A DNA stretch of 64,000 nucleotides from Psychrobacillus sp032154225 (GTDB taxonomy: Bacteria > Bacillota > Bacilli > Bacillales_A > Planococcaceae). Within the stretch, counting starts at the first letter, position 1. Each line of letters starts with the position of its first letter. The translations under genes and the position numbers were made by a program. The stretch spans positions 124,001-188,000 of the forward strand of contig NZ_JALDYF010000007.1 in assembly GCF_032154225.1 (NCBI RefSeq), read 5' to 3'. Under the pieces are notes generated by a model that did no database searches, was not told the DNA's origin, and worked only from the letters and a program-made list of their open reading frames with translations. Shown here piece after piece: positions 25,593 through 34,668 of this stretch.

Positions 25593-26387
25593 TTAAACAA
25601 CAACGACGCTGCTACGCTCAACTTTTGAAATATAATCGATAGAAAACGAATTAAACAAGTCTGGTTGATCAATATTGCATACATGACCGCATTTTTTTAT
25701 TTTGATAAATTCAAATCCTTCATTGCGCCGAACAACTTCCTCGATTGGAGGGATGAATAGATAATCTTCATCACCCATTAAGAACAATGTCGGAATCGCT
25801 GTTGTTGATGCTTGTAAGCGTGTCAAATAAGGGTTGATGACCTTCGTTAAGGACATCCATTTAATGAATTCCTTCTGACACATCTTCTTCGCCTCATTGA
25901 CGAAAGCCAATCTTGATTCTTCATGCTCTTTACGCGGCATAATAATATAAGCAAATAATTTATAAAGCAACATATAAGGAACAAAGAGCTTGGCTGCACG
26001 CCCTGCCCATAATAATATTTTTGCTCGGATGTCAAAACGAATAATTGCACCACCAAGAATCAGTGATTTCACGCGTTCCGGATAATGATCCGCGATTGTT
26101 TGCGCAACAATTGTACCAAGCGACATTCCAATAATATGTGTCTTTTCAACTTTGATTTCATCTAACACTTCAATTACTTCGTTTGAGACATCTGTAAAAG
26201 TATCTCCTTTTTCCCATTGGCCACGCTCGGATTTCCCGTGTCCACGTAGGTCAATTAAAAGTACATTATGTTCTTTTCTAAATTCGCGAATCTGCTTGAA
26301 CCAAACAGAAGAACTACCTCCCGCACCATGTATAAATGTTACCCAGGGGGCAGTATCGCTAATTTCGTAAGTTCTATAGTGAAGCAA
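25593..26387 (-). CDS. Alpha/beta-hydrolase
   Basis: A 264-residue alpha/beta-hydrolase fold: oxyanion loop HGAGG (residues 20-24), DLRGHGKS, nucleophile elbow GMSLGT with S89, a catalytic acid near GDEDYLF and histidine in CGHVCNIDQP. The start is a TTG at 26387 with AAGGATG upstream. No signal peptide, so cytoplasmic. Substrate not predictable. It stands alone. Confidence 0.85.
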   Translation of the reverse strand: MLHYRTYEISDTAPWVTFIHGAGGSSSVWFKQIREFRKEHNVLLIDLRGHGKSERGQWEKGDTFTDVSNEVIEVLDEIKVEKTHIIGMSLGTIVAQTIADHYPERVKSLILGGAIIRFDIRAKILLWAGRAAKLFVPYMLLYKLFAYIIMPRKEHEESRLAFVNEAKKMCQKEFIKWMSLTKVINPYLTRLQASTTAIPTLFLMGDEDYLFIPPIEEVVRRNEGFEFIKIKKCGHVCNIDQPDLFNSFSIDYISKVERSSVVVV

Positions 26388-26519
26388 GTTATGTCATCCT
26401 TCCATAGTTGTCTACTACTATTTAAGCATTATCTATAAAACTAAGACAACTATAGCGCCACCAAAATACGACATATTGTAAACGCATAACTTATTTTCGT
26501 CACATAATGTTTTTTATCT

Positions 26520-27011
26520 CTACCCTATTGTGAATGTTTGGATGAAACATGGTTCTTCATCAATGAGTTCGGCTTTTTCATCAAATTCTATATGTAATTC
26601 CTTATATATCTTTTTCCAAAAAGAAACCGCCGGTAGGTTTTCAACTAATTCAATTACATAGTATTTTCCAGTTTTTTGTTCAAATAATTCCTCCAACACT
26701 TTTTTACCAATGCCCTTCCCTTTGTACTTATTCAATATAAATATGTCGTTAACGCAAAAATCATTTTCTTTTTTTAAAAATGGTCGTTCTAATAATAGTA
26801 AAAAACCAACAATGCTATCTTCATATTTTATAAAGTAAGGTGAAATTCCTTCCGTTTTCCAAAACATTTCTAAATCCTCGTAGAGAAAAAAACCATCAGC
26901 TCCAATATCGATCGTTGTGGTAAATTTTGAAAGGTCATGTAGATAAAGTGAATATAAATTGCGCAATATCGATGCTTCATTTTCTAAGGCTAACTGCAGT
27001 GTAATAGTCAT
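26520..27011 (-). CDS. GNAT-family N-acetyltransferase
   Basis: About 163 residues with the acetyl-CoA binding segment KYKGKGIGKKVLEELF (the Q/RxxGxG/A motif) near residue 100. AAAGGGG lies 8 bases before the second ATG (27011). The first (27017) is too close to it. Acceptor unknown. Confidence 0.78.
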   Translation of the reverse strand: MTITLQLALENEASILRNLYSLYLHDLSKFTTTIDIGADGFFLYEDLEMFWKTEGISPYFIKYEDSIVGFLLLLERPFLKKENDFCVNDIFILNKYKGKGIGKKVLEELFEQKTGKYYVIELVENLPAVSFWKKIYKELHIEFDEKAELIDEEPCFIQTFTIG

Positions 27012-27238
27012 TTTCATTTCCCCTTTAGAATGTTTCTATAAATTCCATTTAGATAAATAATACTAATGTTGGAATTCCTTCTACCTTTAACTTCTTTTAG
27101 CTATAATTATTATAGCAATATTCCCCTTTTTTGGTACAAATAAAAGCTAATTAGCTTCTAATATCAAGACTCTCCTATGCAGTTACAAATATAAATCATC
27201 AGCATACTATAAATGTAACTGTTTAGGAGGCGAATTAA

Positions 27239-27946
27239 GTGGCGAATGCATATTTGGATTTATTAGCATACTTTGGAATTGGGGGGGCACATCCTGGAGG
27301 ATTTGATCTGACACAATCTATATTAGGAGATGAAAACATTCAACGTACGGAATCGGTGCTAGATATAGGATGTGGCACTGGACAAACTGCGGCTTTCTTA
27401 GCTGAAAAATTTGATTGCCAAGTTACAGCAGTCGATAATCATCCAATTATGATAGAAAAAGCGAAGCAACGATTCGCTAATACTAACTTTAATGTTAGCG
27501 TTGTTGAAGGTGACGTACAACGCTTGGATTTTGTAGATAATTCCTTCGATTTAATCCTAGCCGAGTCTGTTATTGCTTTTACTAGCATTTCGAAGACTTT
27601 AAATGAACTTGTCAGAGTTTTGAAAAGCGATGGACGCATGATCATGATTGAGATGACAGCTGAACAAACTTTATCAGAAGAATTACAAGAAAAAGTATGC
27701 AGCCTATATGGCATCCAAGAAGTTTTAACAGAAGTACAATGGAAGTCGAAGTTACAGGAAGCTGGTTTTACCAAAGTTCATATAATAAACACCCCATCAG
27801 AGCTAACCCCAAGTGAAATTAATGATATAAACCAATCTGAAAACATCCATATGGATTTATTTGACCTATTAGATAAACATAATCATTTTCTACGTCAATA
27901 CGGTCATTTAACCGGCTACCGAGTGTTTAGATGTCAGTTACACTAA
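27239..27946 (+). CDS. Class I SAM-dependent methyltransferase
   Basis: 235 residues with motif I DIGCGTGQT (about residues 42-50), acidic loop TAVDNHP, and post-motifs LAESVIAF and DGRMIMIEMT, of the Methyltransf_11/25 type. It starts at a GTG with AGGAGG about 8 bases upstream. Its last 20 bp overlap the end of the convergent DUF2268 gene. Confidence 0.85.
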   Translation: MANAYLDLLAYFGIGGAHPGGFDLTQSILGDENIQRTESVLDIGCGTGQTAAFLAEKFDCQVTAVDNHPIMIEKAKQRFANTNFNVSVVEGDVQRLDFVDNSFDLILAESVIAFTSISKTLNELVRVLKSDGRMIMIEMTAEQTLSEELQEKVCSLYGIQEVLTEVQWKSKLQEAGFTKVHIINTPSELTPSEINDINQSENIHMDLFDLLDKHNHFLRQYGHLTGYRVFRCQLH

Positions 27947-28802
27947 TAAATTTAGAGCCCGCTATTATTTCTTCGGCAGATTTACTATAAAGCTTTTCAT
28001 TTGAAAAAGGTCCATGCTTTTCTTCATACGAATGAACCATTTGATAACCTATATAATAACCAATCCATTTAGGTAACGGGCTTCTAGATTTTCCGTATAA
28101 AAAAATAAAATGATTATTCACTCCTGTAATATTTAGCGACGGGATAAAATGCTTTTCCCATATTTCATTCGCTTCAGTAAAGGAATAGAGATTCACCCAT
28201 GGCCCTACCAACTTCTCACCATGCAAATCCTTCACTGCATATTCTCCAAGTCCTTCAATAATGAGAGAATCCTTTAAAGTAATTTTATCTGGTGCCAAAT
28301 TTAAATGGTCCAGTCGACAAACATGGTTGTATTCATGCGTTAATAACGCCTTTATTTCTTCTGTTGTAAGTTCCGTAGACAAAAATAAAAACAAGGCTCC
28401 TCTATACGCTACTCCATTTTTACTCGGCAGTTGCTCCCCTAATTCTAAACGTACACTTCTAATAGGAAAAATATAAATGGAAACATGTGGGCCATTCCAT
28501 CGTTTTCTAAGAAATCGGTAATGCTGTTTCACAATTTCCCATACTTTTTGTTCTTCCATTTTTTTTACGACAGTTTCTACACTCTTCCATTCATGGGGAG
28601 TAAATAATCCATGTCTTGAAAGTTCATATTGCCATACTTCTCGATTAACTTTTGGAACTAACTTCTCGAGTGGACCACATATTATTTCACAGTGCATAGA
28701 AGATACATCTTTTCCTCGCTGTTCTTTACATGATTGGACAAATTGATTGAGCCAATTCTGCGTTAAAATTACCGGCAAACATCTCATCCTTTTTATTCGC
28801 AT
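27927..28802 (-). CDS. DUF2268 putative Zn-dependent protease (YjaZ-like)
   Basis: Up to 291 residues. HEYNH at about residue 171 and a downstream IIEGLGEYAV supply the HExxH...E layout of the DUF2268 family (B. subtilis YjaZ). The start is uncertain: the frame opens at 28802, but an AAAAAGG site suggests use of an internal TTG near codon 9. It overlaps the convergent methyltransferase by 20 bp. No secretion signal. Activity is predicted from the motif only. Confidence 0.65.
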   Translation of the reverse strand: MRIKRMRCLPVILTQNWLNQFVQSCKEQRGKDVSSMHCEIICGPLEKLVPKVNREVWQYELSRHGLFTPHEWKSVETVVKKMEEQKVWEIVKQHYRFLRKRWNGPHVSIYIFPIRSVRLELGEQLPSKNGVAYRGALFLFLSTELTTEEIKALLTHEYNHVCRLDHLNLAPDKITLKDSLIIEGLGEYAVKDLHGEKLVGPWVNLYSFTEANEIWEKHFIPSLNITGVNNHFIFLYGKSRSPLPKWIGYYIGYQMVHSYEEKHGPFSNEKLYSKSAEEIIAGSKFISVTDI

Positions 28803-28906
28803 TTGAAAACTTCTATTTTTTAGACGATTGTCTATTGTGTAATATTACCAACATCATATGTTAATAGAACATACTCGTATGAATATATTTCGAGAGGAGG
28901 ATAAAG

Positions 28907-29155
28907 ATGAATCAATCTGGTGTATACAATCAATGCTGTAGATTTCATGGACAAAGAGTAAGAATTACTTGTAGAGATGGCAGAGTTCACGTAGGAGAAA
29001 TTACAAGGGTCGATAGAAACATGGTTTGGATTAGACCTGATAATAATTTTGGTGGATATGGTTTCGGATTCTTTGGTGGAGGATTTGGACTAGGCTTTGG
29101 TATTGCTCTCGGTGCAATTAGTGCAATCGCTTTAGCTTCTATATTTTTCTGGTAA
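28907..29155 (+). CDS. Small Sm/SH3-like, glycine-rich protein
   Basis: 82 residues. The first ~43 (HGQRVRITCRDGRVHVGEI...VWIRP) look like a small SH3/Sm-like barrel. Residues ~48-66 are a Gly/Phe-rich run, and the C-terminus (about 60-82) is hydrophobic and membrane-like. GAGAGGAGG precedes the ATG and a strong terminator follows, so it is its own transcript. Similar small proteins occur in spore-forming bacilli, but I cannot assign a role. Confidence 0.65.
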   Translation: MNQSGVYNQCCRFHGQRVRITCRDGRVHVGEITRVDRNMVWIRPDNNFGGYGFGFFGGGFGLGFGIALGAISAIALASIFFW

Positions 29156-29174
29156 TATCATTCCTTTTAAAAGG

Positions 29175-29216
29175 AAAAGAGAAATAGGTTGTTACTATTA
29201 CCTATTTCTCTTTTTT
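29175..29216 (+). terminator. Terminator after the 82-residue gene
   Basis: A perfect 14-bp stem (AAAAGAGAAATAGG with CCTATTTCTCTTTT) with a 12-base loop and a T-run. Confidence 0.9.
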
Positions 29217-29303
29217 ATTTCTTCGTGGAGTTTTGAAGAAAAATCTTAAAATGCTATAATTGTACGTAGTTTAAGTGATCGAAATACATAAGCAGGTGAC
29301 AAG

Positions 29304-30734
29304 ATGACGATAAAGAAATTTAATGATTCATTTACGAATATACAATTTGCCTTTACTAACGGACAATATACGGACGTACTAGAGCAAGTAGATCATGTAA
29401 TAGAATTAGGTAAAGCAGATAATGAACGATTTGCAGTTGCGAAGTTATATGATATTAAAATAGATTGCTATATGTCTATAGAACTTCCTTCACGTGCACA
29501 TGATACGTTGACCGAATTTCATATGTTTATTGAACAATATGGGACAGTTGAAAGTGCGATTTGGTTTCATATTTGCGCCGTGAATTTATGGGGAAGTGGT
29601 TCCCCTGCGGTCGATGGGATTGTTCATAGGCATGTAATAAAGGCACTAGAATACAGTGCTCAGACAGAAGATCCAAATTTAAAGCGTCGTGTATATGGAA
29701 CGATGGCAACTTATTTGATGAATGTGGGAGAATATGAACGTGCTTGTGATTATTTAGAATTAGCTTTTTTCTATGCACAGCTTGTAGTAGAGCAAAACCC
29801 TGCGCAAGAATATCTCCTATATAGTACAGTCATTGATTTAATTTATTTAAATACAATGCTCAAACACTATGAAATAGCTAATAACGTTAATGCTTTTGTT
29901 TATAATAAAATGGATGAGTTGACTGGCTATCAAAAAGGCTTAGTCATACAAAACTTCGGTTATTTATTAATGCAGCAAGAAAACTATGAAGAAGCAATTG
30001 CTGAATTTCAAAAGCTTGCATTGTACACAGATGAGTTTAAGGATATTTCTTTAAAAGCAATTGCTTATCAATATATGTGTGAATGCATGGAAAAAATCAA
30101 CCATCCCGATTTAGTACAAATGTTGAAAGTACAAGTGAAAGTCTTAAATGATTTGTTGGATGAACGGGAAACCGAATATGCTTTAGAAGCAGAAACGAAA
30201 ATTCAGCAAAATCATTTTTTACGCAAAGCATCTATTGATGTTTTGACGGACGTTTACAATCGAACTTATTTCGAAACAGAGGCGCAAAAGATTTTATCTC
30301 AGCTAGATGGCACGACCTATGCATTGATCGCCATGATTGATTTAGATTTCTTCAAACAAATTAATGATACACATGGTCATTTAGTTGGGGATGATGCGCT
30401 CATTACAGTTGGCTTAGGTTTAAAAACATTTGCTTTGCAAAAAAAAGCGATTGTAGCACGCTATGGTGGCGATGAATTTTTACTAATTTGCACAAGTAAG
30501 GATCGCCAACGTCTTGAAAACTTCGCACAAACAGTGCATAGCGGACTAAGTTCTCTATCGGTAGAAACAGACACGCATCTTATGCCTTTAAGTTTCAGCA
30601 TAGGCATGACGCTTGTGAAAGAGCCAACTCATTTAAAAACGGTTCTAAAACAAGCAGATCGAGCATTGTATCATATAAAGAACAATGGACGTGGTCATTT
30701 TATTTTTTATAATCAATTGCAAGATAGTAAGTAA
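29304..30734 (+). CDS. Diguanylate cyclase with TPR-like N-terminus
   Basis: 476 residues. The first ~300 form TPR-like helical repeats and the last ~165 form a GGDEF domain with an intact GGDEF signature at residues 388-392 and metal/substrate residues in MIDLDFFKQINDTHGH. It should make cyclic di-GMP. The inhibitory RxxD site normally five residues before GGDEF reads QKKA here, so product inhibition is probably absent. No membrane segment is seen, so it is cytoplasmic, perhaps regulated by a ligand or partner of the TPR part. Confidence 0.9.
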   Translation: MTIKKFNDSFTNIQFAFTNGQYTDVLEQVDHVIELGKADNERFAVAKLYDIKIDCYMSIELPSRAHDTLTEFHMFIEQYGTVESAIWFHICAVNLWGSGSPAVDGIVHRHVIKALEYSAQTEDPNLKRRVYGTMATYLMNVGEYERACDYLELAFFYAQLVVEQNPAQEYLLYSTVIDLIYLNTMLKHYEIANNVNAFVYNKMDELTGYQKGLVIQNFGYLLMQQENYEEAIAEFQKLALYTDEFKDISLKAIAYQYMCECMEKINHPDLVQMLKVQVKVLNDLLDERETEYALEAETKIQQNHFLRKASIDVLTDVYNRTYFETEAQKILSQLDGTTYALIAMIDLDFFKQINDTHGHLVGDDALITVGLGLKTFALQKKAIVARYGGDEFLLICTSKDRQRLENFAQTVHSGLSSLSVETDTHLMPLSFSIGMTLVKEPTHLKTVLKQADRALYHIKNNGRGHFIFYNQLQDSK

Positions 30735-30772
30735 AAAAAATCTCTGTGGATGCAATTTCACAGAGATTTTTT
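30733..30772 (+). terminator. Terminator after the diguanylate cyclase gene
   Basis: AAAATCTCTGTG and CACAGAGATTTT form a 12-bp stem flanked by A- and T-runs, so it may work in both directions. Confidence 0.9.
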
Positions 30773-30863
30773 ATTTATTCATTTAAATACTCCTATGCTT
30801 TCTTGAACCTTCATGCAATAACTCCTTTCTCTTTCAATTATTTTTTTATGTGGCTCGACATCC

Positions 30864-31370
30864 TTACTTAAATATCTGTTGCAGTTCTCGATTTTTATAT
30901 GGACTATTATTTATTGTAATAATTTTATCCTGGTATGGTTTTAACATTTCGTTTAACAAAGGACGCTTCTTTTCAAAATCACTCGTCCATTTATACATAT
31001 TACGGAGCATAAGTAAATTTGGTTCATACGCGCATTGTTCAATTCCTAACACTTGTTTAATATGTCTTCTGAATATGCGATATTTCCTTTTGAACAATGG
31101 CGGATCTAGCCAAATAATTACATCTGCTAGATCTAGCACCAAATGATATGATGGGCGATAAACACCCTCAAATATCCAATCTCCTTTACTATCTATTTTG
31201 TGAATGAACTCAACTTGTTGTTCTGGCGTACGCTTTATCCGCTTCTCATTTACCTCATGATAGACAACGGAGTCTAATTCGAAAAAAGAGAGCTCTAACA
31301 ACTCAGAAAGTGCTTTTGCATATGTTGTTTTACCACTTGCTACAATTCCCATAATAAAAATTTTCATCAT
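30864..31370 (-). CDS. P-loop nucleotide kinase-like protein (FlaR/adenylate-kinase-like)
   Basis: 168 residues with Walker A GIVASGKTTYAK (about residues 8-19) and the pattern of the FlaR/'DNA topology modulation' group of small P-loop kinases (DSVVYHEVNEKR, then WIFEGVYR and IIWLDPP). GGAG lies 8 bases before the ATG pair. Substrate unproven. The acetyltransferase upstream ends 40 bp before it, so they may share a transcript. Confidence 0.75.
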   Translation of the reverse strand: MMKIFIMGIVASGKTTYAKALSELLELSFFELDSVVYHEVNEKRIKRTPEQQVEFIHKIDSKGDWIFEGVYRPSYHLVLDLADVIIWLDPPLFKRKYRIFRRHIKQVLGIEQCAYEPNLLMLRNMYKWTSDFEKKRPLLNEMLKPYQDKIITINNSPYKNRELQQIFK

Positions 31371-31410
31371 TTCTCATTCTCCAAAACAATACTTTTACTA
31401 CTAAATTTTT

Positions 31411-31947
31411 TTACAGATCTTGTTCTAAAATACCGAATATAAAGGAATCTCTCCAACCGTCCTTTAACAATATATTTTCACGGAGTAAACCCTCTTTGGT
31501 CATTCCTACTTTTTCTAACACCTTTGATGAAGCAATATTTCTAGGATCACAAGTAGCATAGATGCGATGAAACTGAAGTTGCTTAAAGCCAAACTCTATT
31601 AAAAGTTTAGCTACTTCCGTTGCTATTCCATTCCCCCAAAAGTCAGGATTTACAATGTAACCTATCTCCCCAGTTTTATTTGCTAAATCTCGAATATTAA
31701 ATTCTCCTGCACCAATCATGCTTTCATTTTCTTTGTCGATAATAGAAAAAACAAACCGTGTTCTTCCTTCTTTTTTGGCATCTGCAAGAACTTCGTTTAC
31801 AAAATCTTTTGTTTGCTGTTCATTGTTAGGACCCCATGGTTGATATTGGCACACGATTTCTTTAGAAGCGTATTTATGAACATCCTCCCAGTCCCGTTCT
31901 TCCATTTCACGTAAAATTATTTTGGTACTTCCTTGTCTAAAATTCAC
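31411..31947 (-). CDS. GNAT acetyltransferase, RimJ/RimL type
   Basis: 178 residues matching the RimJ/RimL-like GNAT branch: GEIGYIVNPDFWGNGIATEVAKLLIEF (acetyl-CoA motif) and the typical close ...VGMTKEGLLRENILLKDGWRDSFIFGIL. It starts at a GTG with AAGGAG 8 bases upstream. The natural acceptor is unknown. Confidence 0.85.
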   Translation of the reverse strand: MNFRQGSTKIILREMEERDWEDVHKYASKEIVCQYQPWGPNNEQQTKDFVNEVLADAKKEGRTRFVFSIIDKENESMIGAGEFNIRDLANKTGEIGYIVNPDFWGNGIATEVAKLLIEFGFKQLQFHRIYATCDPRNIASSKVLEKVGMTKEGLLRENILLKDGWRDSFIFGILEQDL

Positions 31948-31959
31948 CTTTAAATCTCC

Positions 31960-32328
31960 TTAATAATTAATATCCTGCCGACTAAGTATGTTGTAATCTA
32001 TCCACTCATCCAATTGTTTTTTAGAAAAATACATTTCTCCATTCATTTGTATGTACGGAATAAATAGATAAGTATCATAGCTAGTTAATTGCGCTCTGCC
32101 AACATTTTGCGCCTTTATCAACTCATTAAATTGTTCCACATCCATACTTAAATACAGTGCAGCTGCCTCAATTGAAAGTAATCCATTATCTATATTTAGA
32201 CTGTCCTTACTTTGTTCAGGTTCTTTCGTTTCACTTGATACACTTTCGCTATTACTAAGCTGGAACGCAAAGAAAAATATAGCGATGCTTAATAAAATAA
32301 TAGATCCTGATAAAAAATGTTTACTCAA
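31960..32328 (-). CDS. Membrane-anchored protein with excisionase-like HTH domain
   Basis: 122 residues: an N-terminal hydrophobic segment (about 6-24), an acidic linker, then a domain reading LSIEAAALYLSMDVEQFNEL and ending YFSKKQLDEWI, which follows the HTH_17/excisionase pattern (LT.EEAA.YL....... to ..LE.WL). Start: TTG at 32328 with AAGGGGG 8 bases upstream, rather than the longer frame to 32361. DNA binding is inferred. If the topology is N-in, the domain would lie outside the cell and could not bind DNA, so the fold may serve another role. Confidence 0.5.
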   Translation of the reverse strand: MSKHFLSGSIILLSIAIFFFAFQLSNSESVSSETKEPEQSKDSLNIDNGLLSIEAAALYLSMDVEQFNELIKAQNVGRAQLTSYDTYLFIPYIQMNGEMYFSKKQLDEWIDYNILSRQDINY

Positions 32329-32397
32329 AGTAATTTCCCCCTTTATACAAGGACACCCCATAATTTAAGTAATAGGTGGTCCCTGAGTCGAACCTTC

Positions 32398-33885
32398 CTA
32401 CTTCCAAACCGCGTAATTTTTAGAAGTACTATCTATCGGTTTCCATACATCTAACTCTTTACGATACAAATTGGGATCACCTGTTTCCATAAAGCCTTTC
32501 ATCGAAAAGATCATTTCGGAATGAAGTACTTCACGACTTTTTTCATTATCCTCCGACCAAACAAAACGCCCTAAATTCGGTACTTCTCTTAAAAAGTTGC
32601 CAAATGCAAAAATAACGTCTAATCCATGGAACGTGCCAAATACTTTCCCCCATGGTAATGGTAGCTGATCCCACGTAAACTTGTATTGATAAATCGGCTT
32701 TGGAATGCGGGCCACTCTACGCATCAGTTTATTATCAAACCAATAGAAAAGAACTGTATTGAATAATGTACATTTCATTTTATAAGACAAATACGTTAGA
32801 TTCTTTAAAAAATCACGTCTGTTATAACTGTTCTCATTATGATTAAATACCTCCCACAATTCCTTCTGTCCTTTATACGCATAAACTAGCAAAAGACTAG
32901 CTTCATTGCGAACAGTACCAATCATCATCGGAACAGCATTCGCTATTTGAAGCTCCTTATCATTCCCGAAAGGTAATACTACTCCATCTCGAATATGAGA
33001 AATTTGCTTCACTCCCGCTCCAGCTTTGATAAGCTGCTCCGTTGTTTGGCTTAGCAAGTAATCCCGCATACCATCTGTTCCCATATTTTGCGTATAACCC
33101 TCAGCCTTTTCAGCTGAATCAATTAATCCGTCCTGTAATAATAAGGCTGTTACAAAAGCTCCCGCTGCTTCCTCTGCCTTAGCTGTAGAACGGAGTTGTG
33201 GATATCCTGACATGGCAATTGCTTTATGGAACAATCCTAATGCCATTTGTGAATGAGCAAGCCCCCATACATTCATACATCCAGCAGAATGTCCTTGAAT
33301 AGTGACATTATTTACATCTCCACCAAAACTTGCGATATTATACTGTACCCATTCCAATGCCTTGATCAAATCAAGTGTCACATAGTTCCCTGAATCATCA
33401 GCAGCATCTCCAGTATGTAAAGCAGGATGATAAAACGCGCCTAAGAAACCTAATCGATAATTAACCGATACAACAACGACATCTGCTTCCTCTGCCATAC
33501 GAGAAGCTTCATAAATCGGATCGCTGGCGGTTCCCCTCGTATTGCTTCCACCATGGATAAAAACTAAGACTGGTCGCTTTTTATCGCCTTCTCTAACAGG
33601 CGTCCAGACATTTAGATAAAGACTGTCTTCAGAACCTACAAGCTCTCCGTAAAGACTTGTATCTGCTGTTCCATAAATAGTACCAGACTGCGCAGACGGC
33701 TCTTTAAATGTCTTTGCCTCATATATCCCTTCCCAAGGTTCTAAGTCTTGCGGCTTCTTCCATCGTAGTTGACCAACCGGTGGTGCAGCATAAGGAATCC
33801 CTAAAAACTTATCTACTTTCGATAATCGTACTCCCTTTATCCATCCTGCTGTCGTTTCTATTAAAGCTTCTTCTTTCACCTTCAT
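32398..33885 (-). CDS. Type-B carboxylesterase (para-nitrobenzyl esterase family)
   Basis: A 495-residue esterase. The opening (TTAGWIKGVRLSKVDKFLGIPYAAPPVG...RWKKP) is diagnostic of type-B carboxylesterases. The nucleophile is S200 in GHSAG (most members have GESAG), the oxyanion hole is HGGSN, and the histidine lies in FGTFHGLDVIFAFG. No signal peptide, so cytoplasmic. AAAGGGG lies 8 bases before the ATG. Related to B. subtilis PnbA, but I do not assign the symbol. Confidence 0.88.
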   Translation of the reverse strand: MKVKEEALIETTAGWIKGVRLSKVDKFLGIPYAAPPVGQLRWKKPQDLEPWEGIYEAKTFKEPSAQSGTIYGTADTSLYGELVGSEDSLYLNVWTPVREGDKKRPVLVFIHGGSNTRGTASDPIYEASRMAEEADVVVVSVNYRLGFLGAFYHPALHTGDAADDSGNYVTLDLIKALEWVQYNIASFGGDVNNVTIQGHSAGCMNVWGLAHSQMALGLFHKAIAMSGYPQLRSTAKAEEAAGAFVTALLLQDGLIDSAEKAEGYTQNMGTDGMRDYLLSQTTEQLIKAGAGVKQISHIRDGVVLPFGNDKELQIANAVPMMIGTVRNEASLLLVYAYKGQKELWEVFNHNENSYNRRDFLKNLTYLSYKMKCTLFNTVLFYWFDNKLMRRVARIPKPIYQYKFTWDQLPLPWGKVFGTFHGLDVIFAFGNFLREVPNLGRFVWSEDNEKSREVLHSEMIFSMKGFMETGDPNLYRKELDVWKPIDSTSKNYAVWK

Positions 33886-33938
33886 TGAATAGCCCCTTTC
33901 ACCCTAATATAATTTCGTACAAGTAAAACCCTATAATT

Positions 33939-34522
33939 TTACTGAAAATTCATACAATAAATAGTATAATATTCTGTAATATGTTCAAATATAATACCTT
34001 TTTCTCTTACTTTTCTATCAAAATACAAAGTAATTTCTCACGTGAAAAAACCAGTTTGAAGAACATAAAGCATCTTTTCTTCTTTAAAATAAAACTCATA
34101 ATATCCTCTTTCATTATCAAGTTCAATCCTATCATAAAATATCAAATGGTCGATTTCTTCCCAACGATAATTTTGTATTTCTGTAGAAAAGGCATTTCTT
34201 AAAGAAATCTCTTCAGCAGATATTGTTACATAAGATAAGGAAGCACCGTAAAATAACGCGCCACAAACGATTCCAATGCCTACAGCTACTTTATGAACAT
34301 TAAAAAAAAGTAAATAACAACACTAGCAATGAGCAATAACAGTACTCCAACCCCACACAACATATAGTTCACACCTGTTGTATAAATGACCCACTGTCCC
34401 TTCTCAAAATAAAGTGTTTCATTAACTATCAATGGTGTGAGTAGTGTAATAAATGGAGAAAATTAAAGTATACATATACCTATTACAAGAAAAATATGCC
34501 GAGCATCATACCTTTTATACAT
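33939..34522 (-). pseudogene. Decayed small membrane-protein gene
   Basis: An ATG at 34522 with a good AAGGGGA site starts a ~195-codon frame: short N-terminus, two or three hydrophobic segments (including VLLLLIASVVIYFFF), then a soluble C-terminus (WEEIDHLIFYDRIEL). It has three lesions: a TAA at codon 20 (34463-34465), a one-base loss in a run of eight Ts (34302-34309), and an in-frame TGA (34038-34040). With these corrected, the frame runs to a TAA at 33939. Family not recognised. Confidence 0.7.
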
Positions 34523-34630
34523 AGTAAATCCCCTTTGATTTCAAAATACAAAAAGTATACACAACATACAATTCGAACTTTCAGATAATTAACTTTACCA
34601 CATTTACATATAACTCGATGTTTTTTCACG

Positions 34631-34660
34631 AAAAAAATACACCACTATATTTGTGGTGTA
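34631..34660 (-). terminator. Terminator of the mccB operon
   Basis: TACACCAC and GTGGTGTA form a perfect stem. On the minus strand it is followed by a run of Ts. It lies just past the mccB stop codon at 34669. Confidence 0.85.
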
Positions 34661-34668
34661 CTAATACT

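Noticed and set aside
32379..32393. GTCCCTGAGTCGAAC next to the carboxylesterase stop codon, as a sixth copy of the 68-bp element
   Set aside because: Only one arm is recognisable. Too short to call, though its position is suggestive.
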